This document shows, piece by piece, positions 6,714 through 14,392 of a DNA stretch of 21,044 nucleotides. The stretch's first letter is position 1; each line of letters opens with the position of its first letter. The position numbers and the translations under genes are program-made. Source of the DNA: JBIKLM01 sp044375105 (lineage in GTDB: Bacteria; Planctomycetota; UBA1135; GCA-002686595); contig JBILNK010000065.1 of NCBI GenBank assembly GCA_044375105.1, forward strand, positions 1-21,044, read 5' to 3'. The notes beneath the pieces were generated by a model, which worked only from the letters and a program-made list of their open reading frames with translations, did not search any database and was not told the origin of the DNA.

Positions 6714-9512
6714 TTGGCCGGTAACCCGCTCTCCAGGTCTACTGACGGGGCTTTGTCGACCGCCATCCGACCGACCGCCCCCCCCGCAGCCAGGCGCGCC
6801 CGCCCGATCCGCAGCCTGTCCGTGTTGATGCCCACCTACCAGGGCATCGATTTCCTCGAGCGTTCCCTCGAGGCCCTGGCGGGCCAGGTCTGCCCGTTGC
6901 CCTGGGATTTCCGGGCCATCGATTCCGGCTCCAACGACGGCACCCTCGAGGTGCTCGAGCGCTTCCGGGGGCGTTTCCCGGTGCCGTTCGTGGTCGAGGG
7001 CATCCACAAGTCCGAATTCGATCACGGCGACACTCGCAACCTCCTGGCAGCGCGCTCGAGCGGCGACCTGCTGGTGTTCCTGACCCAGGATGCGATCCCG
7101 TCGCGACCCAATTTCCTGGAGCGCCTGGCCAGGAACTTTGAGAACCCGCGCATCGGGGCGGTGACCTGCCGAAACGTGCCGCGGCCCGACGCACGCCCCT
7201 CGACGGTGATCCTGTGCCAGGACGATCCGGGCTATTCCGCGCGCCGCCGCGAGGTCGAGTTGCCGCACGACTACGCCAAACTGGGTCCGCACCAGCGCCG
7301 GTTGCTCTACAACTTCAACGACGTGGCCTCGGCCATCCCGCGCGAGCTGTGGGAGCGCCACCCGTTCCCGCGCACGGCCTTCGGCGAGGACATCCTGATG
7401 GCCCGCGCGCTGCTCGAGGGCGGCTTCGTGGTGGCCTACGACGCGGACGCCACGGTCGAGCACAGCCACGATTACGACGAGCAGGAGACCCTGGCGCGCG
7501 CGCGCATCGACGGGCGCTTCAACGCCGAGTGGCTGGGCCGCATCTGCATCGAACGGCGCTCGGACATCGACGTGCTGGTCAAGCGCTTCGCCGAGAGCGA
7601 CCGCACCCGCATCGCCGGGCTCCGCTTGAGCCCCGAGAAGAAGCGCGAACTCGAAGTCGAGGTCTCGGCCCTGCGGCGGGCCTCGTTCTTGGGCCTGCAC
7701 GAGGGCGGTGCGTCGACCGACCGGCGGCGGCCTCCGACGACGCTGCTCGACGAGCCGCGCCTGCGCGTGGCCCTGGTGGTGCACGGCTTCCCGCCGGACA
7801 CCTGGGCCGGCACCGAGGTCTACACCCTCGAACTGGCCAAGGCCCTGGAGCGCCGCGGGCACGAGGTCGCCATCCTGGCACGCAGCCCGGGCGACCGGCC
7901 GGTCTCCGAAGGCGGCCCCGAGGAGTTCTCGCTGGTCGAGGACAGCTTCCAGGGCCTGCGCGTCTGGCGCCTGATCCACCGCCTGGACCACGGCAACCTG
8001 CAGCAGAGCTACCTGAAGCCCCACGTCGAGCCGGCCTTCCGCCGCTTCATCGACCGCTTCGAGCCGGACATCGTCCATTTCCAGCACCTGATCCACTTCT
8101 CGGTCTCGCTGGTCAAGCTGGCCAAGCAACTGGGCCTGCCGACGATCGTGCACACCCACGACTATTGGGCTCTGTGCGCGCGCGTGCAGCTGATCCGCCC
8201 GGACGGCCAGCGCTGCCACGAGAACATGGGCGCCGGCTGCCTGCTGTGCGTCAAGGAGAAGAACCTGGGCCAGATCGAGCGCTTCAAGCGTCTGGGCGAG
8301 CTGGGCGGGCGTTTCTTCGCGGGCGCGGTCGACAAACTCGGCCACAAGAGCGGCTCGGGCCTGGCGCGGCGCCGTTTCGAGGGGCTGCGCGATTTGCTGG
8401 CCCGCCAGGAGACGGTGCTGCCGGCCTTCGCCGCCGCGGACCTGTTGGTCTCGCCGAGCCGCTTCCTGCGCGAGAAGCTGCTGGCCACCGGGGCCTTCGA
8501 TCCGCACCTGTTCGTCTATTCCGACAACGGCCTGCGCACGGACCATGTGGCCGCGCTCGACAAGCGCCCCGATCCGGAAGGCCGCCTGCGCGTGGGCTTC
8601 GTCGGATCGCTGGTCTGGTACAAGGGCGTCGACGTGCTGCTCAAGGCCATGCGCCGCCTGACGGGCAAGCCCGTCGTGGCGCGCATCTTCGGCGGCTTCG
8701 ACCCCGCCAAGGACCCGCACCATCGGGAGCTGGCCGAGCTGGCCGGTCCCAACGTCGAGTTCCGCGGCCGATTCGACAATGCGCGCCTGTCCGAGGTCTA
8801 CGCGGAGCTCGACCTGCTGGTCGTGCCCTCGGTCTGGTACGAGAACTCGCCGATCACGATCCACGAGGCCTACCTGACCCGCACGCCGGTGCTGGCCAGC
8901 CGCCTGGGCGGCATGGCCGAGTATGTGCGCGACGGCGTGGATGGCCTGCTGTTCGAGCCCGGCTCGGATGCCGACCTGGCGGCGACGATCGAGCGCTTCC
9001 TCGGGGACCGCGAGCTGCTCGGCCGCCTCTCGCGGGACTTCATGCGCGTCAAGACGATCGACGAGAACGGCGCCGAGACCGAGTTCCGTTACCGGGCCCT
9101 GATCGCGCAGCAGCGCGTGGTCACCTCGACTCTGCTGCTGGATGTGCCCGCGACCCAGGCCGAGCGCTTGAGCGGCCAGACCGAGGTGCAGGGCGGGGTC
9201 TGGCTGTTGATGCGGCCCGAGCGCTCCAGCGCCAGCTTCACCTTCCGCCTGCGCGGCGCGCCCAAGCACGTGACCGGCTCGATCGAGATTTTCGCCCTGG
9301 GGGCCGAGCGCGAGGTCGGCCTGGGGGGCAAGGTCGACCTGGACGGCCAGACCGTGCTCGAGATCGCGCCCTTCGCCGGGCAAGGCGCCGACCAGGTGCA
9401 GCGCTTCGAATGGCGCGCCGAGGTCCAGCCCGGGCGCCGCAGGCTGACCATCGAAACCGCGCCGGGCCATTACCTGCGCCTCGGGCGCGTGCGCATCGAG
9501 GAGGCCGGCTGA
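6714..9512 (+). CDS. Bifunctional GT2-GT4 glycosyltransferase with C-terminal beta-rich domain
   Basis: A 932-residue fusion. Residues 34-290 are a GT2 module (SVLMPTYQG, DSGSNDGT at 70-77, FDHGDTRN at 102-109, TQDA at 124-127, FGEDI at 223-227). Residues 349-780 are a GT4 (GT-B) module: RVALVVHGFPPDTWAGTEVYT at the start, a Cys cluster at 501-512, GFVGSLVWYKGVD at 628-640, and the catalytic E-x7-E pair at E710 and E718 followed by a GGMAEYV loop. Residues 800-932 lack GT motifs and alternate short hydrophobic strands, suggesting a beta-sandwich; this is inference. The first possible start is TTG at 6714, one base after the previous stop; a second TTG at 6753 follows a GGGG run. No ATG is available upstream of the first strand. 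The gene is probably co-transcribed with both neighbours, and the fusion suggests two successive sugar additions. Confidence 0.85.
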   Translation: MAGNPLSRSTDGALSTAIRPTAPPAARRARPIRSLSVLMPTYQGIDFLERSLEALAGQVCPLPWDFRAIDSGSNDGTLEVLERFRGRFPVPFVVEGIHKSEFDHGDTRNLLAARSSGDLLVFLTQDAIPSRPNFLERLARNFENPRIGAVTCRNVPRPDARPSTVILCQDDPGYSARRREVELPHDYAKLGPHQRRLLYNFNDVASAIPRELWERHPFPRTAFGEDILMARALLEGGFVVAYDADATVEHSHDYDEQETLARARIDGRFNAEWLGRICIERRSDIDVLVKRFAESDRTRIAGLRLSPEKKRELEVEVSALRRASFLGLHEGGASTDRRRPPTTLLDEPRLRVALVVHGFPPDTWAGTEVYTLELAKALERRGHEVAILARSPGDRPVSEGGPEEFSLVEDSFQGLRVWRLIHRLDHGNLQQSYLKPHVEPAFRRFIDRFEPDIVHFQHLIHFSVSLVKLAKQLGLPTIVHTHDYWALCARVQLIRPDGQRCHENMGAGCLLCVKEKNLGQIERFKRLGELGGRFFAGAVDKLGHKSGSGLARRRFEGLRDLLARQETVLPAFAAADLLVSPSRFLREKLLATGAFDPHLFVYSDNGLRTDHVAALDKRPDPEGRLRVGFVGSLVWYKGVDVLLKAMRRLTGKPVVARIFGGFDPAKDPHHRELAELAGPNVEFRGRFDNARLSEVYAELDLLVVPSVWYENSPITIHEAYLTRTPVLASRLGGMAEYVRDGVDGLLFEPGSDADLAATIERFLGDRELLGRLSRDFMRVKTIDENGAETEFRYRALIAQQRVVTSTLLLDVPATQAERLSGQTEVQGGVWLLMRPERSSASFTFRLRGAPKHVTGSIEIFALGAEREVGLGGKVDLDGQTVLEIAPFAGQGADQVQRFEWRAEVQPGRRRLTIETAPGHYLRLGRVRIEEAG

Positions 9513-9519
9513 GCCGCCC

Positions 9520-10827
9520 ATGGGAGTCTTCGACAGGCTGCTCGGGCGCCGCAATCGCTCTGCCGCGGGCCCCGGATCGGCGCCCGAGGGCGGCTCCAAG
9601 TCCGGGCCCACGCCGTCTGGATCGGGCGCGCCGCGCCGCGGCGTTACTGACCTGCCGCGGATCGCTATCGTGATCCTCAACTACAACGGTCAGCACCACT
9701 TCGCGGGCTGTTTCGGCAGCCTGGCCAAACTGGACTACCCCCGCGAACTGCTCGAGGTGCTGCTGATCGACAACGGCTCCAGCGACGGCTCGGTCGAGGT
9801 TCTGCGCCGCGATTGGGCCTGGGTGCGCACGCTGGTCAATCCGCGCAATCTGGGCTTCTCGGCGGGCTGCAACCAGGGGGCCCGCGAGGCCGGCAAGGCC
9901 GAGGTCGTGGTGTTCCTCAACAACGACATGCGCGTGGAACCGGGCTTCCTGCGGGCCCTGCTGGAGCCGCTGCTGGCCGGCGAAGCCGATGCGACCACGG
10001 CCAAGATGCTTTCCTGGGACGGCAAGCGCATCGATTCGGCCGGCGGGGGCATGAACTTCCACGGCATCGGCATTCAGAAGGGCTATCAGGAGCCGCCCAG
10101 CGCCGTGCACGACCAGCGCGCGCCCTCGCTGTTCGCCTGCGGCGGAGCCATGGCCATCCGCGCCGAGCTGTTCCGCGAGGTGGGCGGCTTCGACGAGGAA
10201 TTCTTCGCCTATTACGAGGATGTCGACCTGGGCTGGCGCCTATGGGTGCTCGGCCATCGCATCCTGTACGTGCCCGAGGCGGTCTGCTACCACCACCACT
10301 CGAGCACCTCCAAGACCTTCCCGCCCGAGACCGTGCGCCTGCTGCAGGTGCGCAATCCGGTGCTGGCCTGCTTCAAGAACTACGACGACCAGCATCTGCA
10401 AACGGTGCTGCCGGCACTGCTCTCCCTGTACCTGCGCCGGATCTGGATCGGCGCCGGGCTGCACGACACGACTCCGTTCCGCATCGAGGCGACCGAGGCC
10501 CAGGCCCGCGGTGTCGTCGGACGCCTGGTCGACAAGGCGCGCCACGCCGTCAACGACAGCGTGCCGATCTCGCGCATCGCCGCCGCGGACCTGATCGGCA
10601 TCAACGACCTCCTCGGTCGCTACGACCATTGGATGGGGCGCCGCGCGGCGGTCCAGGCCAAGCGCCGCCGCAGCGACGCCGAGATCTTCGCCCTGTTCCA
10701 CAAGCCCATGTGGTGCATCGAGGAGGAGCCTGCCTACAAGGAGCTGCACCTCGGCCTGACCCGCTTCCTGGGCATCGATCTTTGGTTCGATGGCCTCGCC
10801 GGCCGCGGCGGGGATCCCCGTGGCTAG
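9520..10827 (+). CDS. Family 2 glycosyltransferase (WbbL/rhamnosyltransferase type)
   Basis: A 435-residue enzyme. After a 45-residue Gly/Ser/Pro-rich N-terminal stretch, the GT-A core starts at RIAIVILNYNG (47-57), with DNGSSDGS at 84-91, NPRNLGFSAGCNQG at 107-120, the metal-binding NND at 134-136, ACGGAMAIR at 206-214 and the acidic YYEDVDLGWRL at 231-241. This is the WbbL-like GT2 subfamily and differs from the two upstream GT2 modules. The final 150 residues hold amphipathic helices (VLPALLSLYLRRIWIG) that may touch the membrane. The ATG lies seven bases after the preceding stop; a GAGGAGG lies well upstream inside the previous gene, too far for standard use. Donor and acceptor are unknown. 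Confidence 0.87.
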   Translation: MGVFDRLLGRRNRSAAGPGSAPEGGSKSGPTPSGSGAPRRGVTDLPRIAIVILNYNGQHHFAGCFGSLAKLDYPRELLEVLLIDNGSSDGSVEVLRRDWAWVRTLVNPRNLGFSAGCNQGAREAGKAEVVVFLNNDMRVEPGFLRALLEPLLAGEADATTAKMLSWDGKRIDSAGGGMNFHGIGIQKGYQEPPSAVHDQRAPSLFACGGAMAIRAELFREVGGFDEEFFAYYEDVDLGWRLWVLGHRILYVPEAVCYHHHSSTSKTFPPETVRLLQVRNPVLACFKNYDDQHLQTVLPALLSLYLRRIWIGAGLHDTTPFRIEATEAQARGVVGRLVDKARHAVNDSVPISRIAAADLIGINDLLGRYDHWMGRRAAVQAKRRRSDAEIFALFHKPMWCIEEEPAYKELHLGLTRFLGIDLWFDGLAGRGGDPRG

Positions 10828-10883
10828 GCCCCGCGCCGGCCGCCGAAGCACTCCTCGACCCGAACCCGCCGCTCCCGCCCACC

Positions 10884-11582
10884 ATGAAGCTCTCGGTCGT
10901 GATCCCGATCTACAACGAGGAGGCCACCTTGGCCGAGATCGTGCGGCGCGTGCAGGCCGCGCCTTACGACAAGGAGCTGATCCTGGTCAACGACTGCTCG
11001 CGGGATCGCTCCGCCGAGATCATGGCCGAGCTGGCCAAAAAGTACGACAACGTGCGCTGCTGCCACCACCAGGTCAACCAAGGCAAGGGCGCGGCCCTGG
11101 CCACGGGCTTCCGCGAGGTGCGCGGCGACGTGGTGCTGATCCAGGACGCCGACCTCGAGTACGACCCCGGCGACTATCCGGTGCTGTTGCGCCCGATCCT
11201 GGACGGCAAGGCGGACGTGGTCTTCGGCAGCCGTTTCCTGGGCGGACCCTACGTGCGGGTGCACCTGTTCTGGCACTATCTGGCGAACCGCTTCCTGACG
11301 CTGCTCTCGAACGCCTTCACCAACTTGAACTTGACCGACATGGAGACCTGCTACAAGGTCTTCAAGCGCGAGGTGGCCCAGAAGATCCGCATCGAGAGCC
11401 GCAGTTTCGCGGTCGAGCCCGAGCTGACCGCCAAGGTGGCGCGCCAAAAGGTGCGCATCTACGAGGTGCCGATCTCCTACGCCGGCCGCGACTATTCGGA
11501 GGGCAAGAAGATCGGTCCCAAGGACGCTCTGATCGCCATGTGGGCGATTGTGCGCTTTTCGCCGCTGTTCAGCCGGAGCTGA
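10884..11582 (+). CDS. DPM1-like glycosyltransferase (polyprenyl-phosphate sugar synthase type)
   Basis: A 232-residue GT2 enzyme of the DPM1/DPG-synthase type, which moves a sugar from a nucleotide donor to a polyprenyl phosphate at the cytoplasmic membrane face. Motifs: KLSVVIPIYNEE (2-13), VNDCSRD (35-41), NQGKGAALATGF (65-76), QDADLEYDP (87-95, the catalytic DXD region), FGSRF (114-118) and TDMETCYKVFKRE (151-163). The latter two are typical of the subfamily. There is no C-terminal transmembrane pair, as in soluble DPM1 forms. It is the last gene of the glycosyltransferase row, 56 bases after its neighbour. Its product could feed the two GT-C-like membrane proteins at 14393-16909 and 17311-18819; that link is inferred. 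Confidence 0.9.
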   Translation: MKLSVVIPIYNEEATLAEIVRRVQAAPYDKELILVNDCSRDRSAEIMAELAKKYDNVRCCHHQVNQGKGAALATGFREVRGDVVLIQDADLEYDPGDYPVLLRPILDGKADVVFGSRFLGGPYVRVHLFWHYLANRFLTLLSNAFTNLNLTDMETCYKVFKREVAQKIRIESRSFAVEPELTAKVARQKVRIYEVPISYAGRDYSEGKKIGPKDALIAMWAIVRFSPLFSRS

Positions 11583-11650
11583 GCGAGCCGGCGCGCTGCC
11601 GCGCTCGGCTTCGCTGCCAAGCAAGCACCCCGGGAAACCCCGGCTTCTGC

Positions 11651-11668
11651 CCGCGGAGCCGTCCGCGG
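11651..11668 (+). terminator. Perfect hairpin after the glycosyltransferase row
   Basis: A perfect 7-base-pair stem (CCGCGGA / TCCGCGG) with a four-base loop lies about 70 bases after the DPM1-like gene. A shorter hairpin (CCGGG-AAAC-CCCGG) comes just before it, near 11630. There is no T-run, so this is a possible factor-assisted terminator or simply a GC-rich palindrome. The rest of 11583-11780 shows no gene. Confidence 0.3.
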
Positions 11669-11780
11669 AGACGAGGCCGCTCCACGGCGGGCACGGGATC
11701 CGGCCTGGGAAGCAGGGGACCGTGCGGGACCGGCGCGGGGCCGGCGGGCGACGGTGGCGCCCGCCGGGTCTCCCGGACCC

Positions 11781-12611
11781 TCACTGCAGGGAGTCGGGGC
11801 GCAGGTTGCCGCTGCCGTCCAGGCGCGTGTCGGCAGCGCGCAGCGGGATCGGACCGGTTTCCTGGTAGAGGAACAGCTCGCGATCATGGTCGATCGCGAT
11901 GTCGAGAACCGAGATCGTCGACCGATGGCCGAAGCTGCCGAGCTGCACGGGGGCTTCGTTGACCGTCGATACGCAGGTGTTCGCGACCTGGGTCAGGCTG
12001 GGGATCGAAGGGTCGAAGGCATACAACTTGTCGTCGCCTTGGAAGCCCTCGAGCATCCCGTGCCGCACGCCGCATGCCACGAACCAGGGCCCGTGTCGGC
12101 GCCCGCCAACAGCGGGTTGATCCGCATCAGGCGTTCGAGCCGCAGGGTCGGGATACTGCTCGTCGAGAGCGGGCCGACGGCCGGGCTGTGCAGTTGGTAC
12201 TTGACCGTCAACTCGCCGTGCACCAGCGGTAGCACCTGGGTATCGACCAGGAAACTGGGGCCGGCGGGCGTCAGGGCTTGGTCGGGCGGCTGGCAGCTCA
12301 GCTGCCAGGGGGCGCTGGACAGCTCGGAAGTGCTCGGGGACAGAAAGGTTTGGAAGTCGGCGCTGCTGCCGACCAGACCAGGAGGGGTCTGGGGCGATTA
12401 GCGCGGCACGCCCTATGGGTCCACCAGCGTGGCCGTGGCGGGAGCGGGGTTCGAGAGGCTCTTCACGGCATTCGCTTCGTTGGGCGCGGACGAGAAGGCC
12501 GGATCGGGCGCCGTCCCCCCCGGGTCCATGGTGACCACAGCCGCGGCCCCCTGCGGATCAGGGGCCGCGAAGCGCCAGGCTGACCAGCGGCTCGCTCACC
12601 TCCAGGTTGAG
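11781..12611 (-). pseudogene. Decayed gene of unknown function, broken by several indels
   Basis: Reading the minus strand from 12611 down, a protein-like sequence runs for about 275 codons if indels are corrected. It starts LNLEVSEPLVSLALRGP, hits TGA at 12558-12560, continues in another frame as DPQGAAAVVTMDPGG, then meets TAG at 12413-12415 and TAA at 12398-12400. It resumes as GSSADFQTFLSPSTSEL, LPLVHGELTVKYQLHSP and LERLMRINPLLAGAD. It shifts frame again at the GGGCCC run near 12086-12092, to GPWFVACGVRHGMLEGF, DDKLYAFDPSIPSL and LDIAIDHDRELFLYQETGP, and ends at a TGA at 11781. The residue composition is ordinary rather than the Arg/Ala/Gly/Pro-rich pattern of the shadow frames. No start codon or known motif is visible. 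Strand-like repeats hint at an exported beta protein, which is only a guess. Real decay and assembly indels are both possible. Confidence 0.55.
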
Positions 12612-12643
12612 CTCAGCTCGAGCCGATTTTTTTGCTCAGCCGG

Positions 12644-13402
12644 TCAGCCGTCGAGGACCGCGCCCTTCGAGCGAAAGAAATCCGCCAGTCCGACCCGCCA
12701 GGTCTGGTCGACCTTGCGGGCGACGCCGCGCGACCAGTCCCGGCCCGGCCGGCCCTGGGCCTGGTTCCAGGCCAGCATGGCCTGATCGTGCGTTTCGATC
12801 GCGGCGCGCTGGGTGTCCGGATCGCTGAAATGGCCGTCCGAGAAGACCGCCGCGAGCGGCAGGCGCGGTCGCGGCTCGCCCGGCTCGGCGGGGCGCCCTA
12901 CGCAGCAGCCGAACAGGGGCAGCAGACCCGCCGGGACCTCCAGCAGCCGGTCGACTTCCGGGAGCCGGTTGCGCAGCCCGCCGATGAAGCAGATGCCGTA
13001 CTCCTGGGCTTCGAAGCTGAGCGCCAGGTTCTGTGCGAACAGCGCCGCGTCGATGACCGCCACGAGGAAGCTCTCGAAGTTCTGCAGCGCCCGACGGCCG
13101 TGCAGGGCGGCCGCCAGCTCGAGCCGCCGCAGATCGGCGAGGATCACGAAGAACGCTCCACAGCCCGCGATCCAAGGCTGACCGCCGCACAGCTCGACCA
13201 GCTCGGCGCGCTGCTGGGCGGAGCGCACGCGCAGCAGGTGGTAGGCCTGCAGGTGGCTCGAGGTCGAGGCCATCTGGGCGGCCCGGATCGCGCGCTCGAT
13301 GTCCGCCTGGGGCGGTTCTTCGGGCAGGAAGGCGCGTACCGAGCGGTGGGCGGCGATCCGCTCGAGCAGCTCGGCGCCGGCGCGGGGCGATCGGTAGGTC
13401 AT
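12644..13402 (-). CDS. NfsA-like nitroreductase family flavoprotein
   Basis: A 252-residue FMN-dependent NAD(P)H oxidoreductase of the nitroreductase superfamily, nearest in layout to the NfsA/FRP branch. HRSVRAFLPE at residues 19-28 provides the FMN phosphate-binding HRSxR. AAQMASTSSHLQAYHLLRV (41-59) is the usual second FMN contact, and the EYGICFIGGLRN stretch (134-145) and LFGCCVGRP (163-171) match the core's later strands. The C-terminal 60 residues follow the NfsA-type extension. The start ATG at 13402 is the first that keeps HRSxR at the family's distance; reading further upstream gives only low-complexity sequence. It lies 102 bases after the hydrolase gene on the same strand and may share its transcript. 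The physiological substrate is unknown. Confidence 0.88.
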   Translation of the reverse strand: MTYRSPRAGAELLERIAAHRSVRAFLPEEPPQADIERAIRAAQMASTSSHLQAYHLLRVRSAQQRAELVELCGGQPWIAGCGAFFVILADLRRLELAAALHGRRALQNFESFLVAVIDAALFAQNLALSFEAQEYGICFIGGLRNRLPEVDRLLEVPAGLLPLFGCCVGRPAEPGEPRPRLPLAAVFSDGHFSDPDTQRAAIETHDQAMLAWNQAQGRPGRDWSRGVARKVDQTWRVGLADFFRSKGAVLDG

Positions 13403-13504
13403 GGGCGGGGGAGCTGTGGTGGGGTGGGGCAGCGCCCGGGTGCGTGCGGGGCCGCGGCCCCGCACGATCGCGGCGCCGCGTGCAACGGAGGCCGGCGTGG
13501 GCGC

Positions 13505-14290
13505 TCAGACCTCGCGGCGTTCGAGGAACTGGTCCTGGCGGGCGACCTCCAGGCGCGTGGCGCCGAGTCCCAAGGAGGCAAGGGCCTCGGCCGCGAGGCG
13601 CGCGGCCAGTTCGGGGCGGTTGTTGTGCTGCGAGAGGTGCGCCAGCACCAGGGTGCCGAGTTCGGGGCTGGCCAGGCGCCGCAGCAGCGCTGCCGCGTCC
13701 TGGTTCGAGAGGTGCCCGCGCGGCCCGGCGATGCGGCGCTTGAGCGCGGCCGAATAGGGGCCGGCGGCGAGCAGCTCGGGATCGTGGTTGAATTCGAGGA
13801 TCAGCGCATGGCAGCCGGCGAGCTCGTGGTCGAGCCGCGCCGGGGCCGAGCCCAGGTCGGTGATCAAGCCCAGGACCCGCCCCTCGGATTCGAGCCGCAC
13901 CGCGTAGGTCGGTTCCGCGTCGTGGGGCACCAGCACCGCCTGGGCGCGGATGTGGCCGCGGCCCCGGCTGGCTTCGAGCTCCAGCGGGCGGCCCGGCGAC
14001 CAATCGCCGCGGCGCTTGTGGCGCCGGATCGAGCCGTTGTGGAACAGGGCCTGTGAGCAGTGCAGCACGGCGCCGGCGGCGCGCGCCAGTTGGCCGGCCG
14101 AGCGCGCGTGGTCGAGGTGCCCGTGGGTCACCAGCACATGGTCGATGCCGCTGGGGTCGATGCGCGCGGCCTCGAGCCGTTCGTACTGCTCCCGCGGCGG
14201 CAGGCCCGCGTCGACCAGGATGCGCAGATCGCCGCTCTCGACGAACAGCGAGTTGCCGCCGCTGCCGCTGGCCAGGACCTGGAATCGCAT
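13505..14290 (-). CDS. MBL-fold metallohydrolase, YycJ/WalJ type
   Basis: A 261-residue cytoplasmic metallo-beta-lactamase-fold hydrolase. It opens MRFQVLASGSGGNSLFVES, the hallmark start of the YycJ/WalJ group, which fixes the ATG at 14290. The di-metal motif THGHLDH is at residues 55-61 (H56, H58, D60, H61), with VPHDAEPTYAV at 121-131, TDLG at 144-147, LEFNHD at 165-170, GHLSNQDAA at 192-200 and LAHLSQHNNRPELA at 216-229, all present in the family. The Bacillus member is linked to cell-wall and DNA-repair phenotypes and is thought to be a nuclease. The role here is inferred from family only. It sits upstream of the nitroreductase gene and 102 bases downstream of the YfhO-like gene's stop, all on one strand. 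Confidence 0.9.
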   Translation of the reverse strand: MRFQVLASGSGGNSLFVESGDLRILVDAGLPPREQYERLEAARIDPSGIDHVLVTHGHLDHARSAGQLARAAGAVLHCSQALFHNGSIRRHKRRGDWSPGRPLELEASRGRGHIRAQAVLVPHDAEPTYAVRLESEGRVLGLITDLGSAPARLDHELAGCHALILEFNHDPELLAAGPYSAALKRRIAGPRGHLSNQDAAALLRRLASPELGTLVLAHLSQHNNRPELAARLAAEALASLGLGATRLEVARQDQFLERREV

Positions 14291-14392
14291 GGGCTCAGTG
14301 TGGGACCCGCCGCGGCTCCGCGGAACGCCCACGAGTCGATCGGGGCCCGGTTGCAGGGGCCCGCGACGGTCGGCGGCGGGAGGTTGCTGCCC

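Noticed and set aside
6498..9680. A 1060-codon minus-strand open frame
   Set aside because: It is antisense to the GT2-GT4 fusion, which has clear family motifs on the plus strand.
12609..12633. Intrinsic terminator on the plus strand ending in seven T
   Set aside because: The bases before the T-run form only overlapping short palindromes (GAGCTC, GCTCGAGC) with no workable stem and loop, and no plus-strand gene ends nearby.
12632..14056. Plus-strand open frame of 474 codons
   Set aside because: It is the shadow of the nitroreductase and MBL-fold genes, which carry clear motifs on the minus strand.
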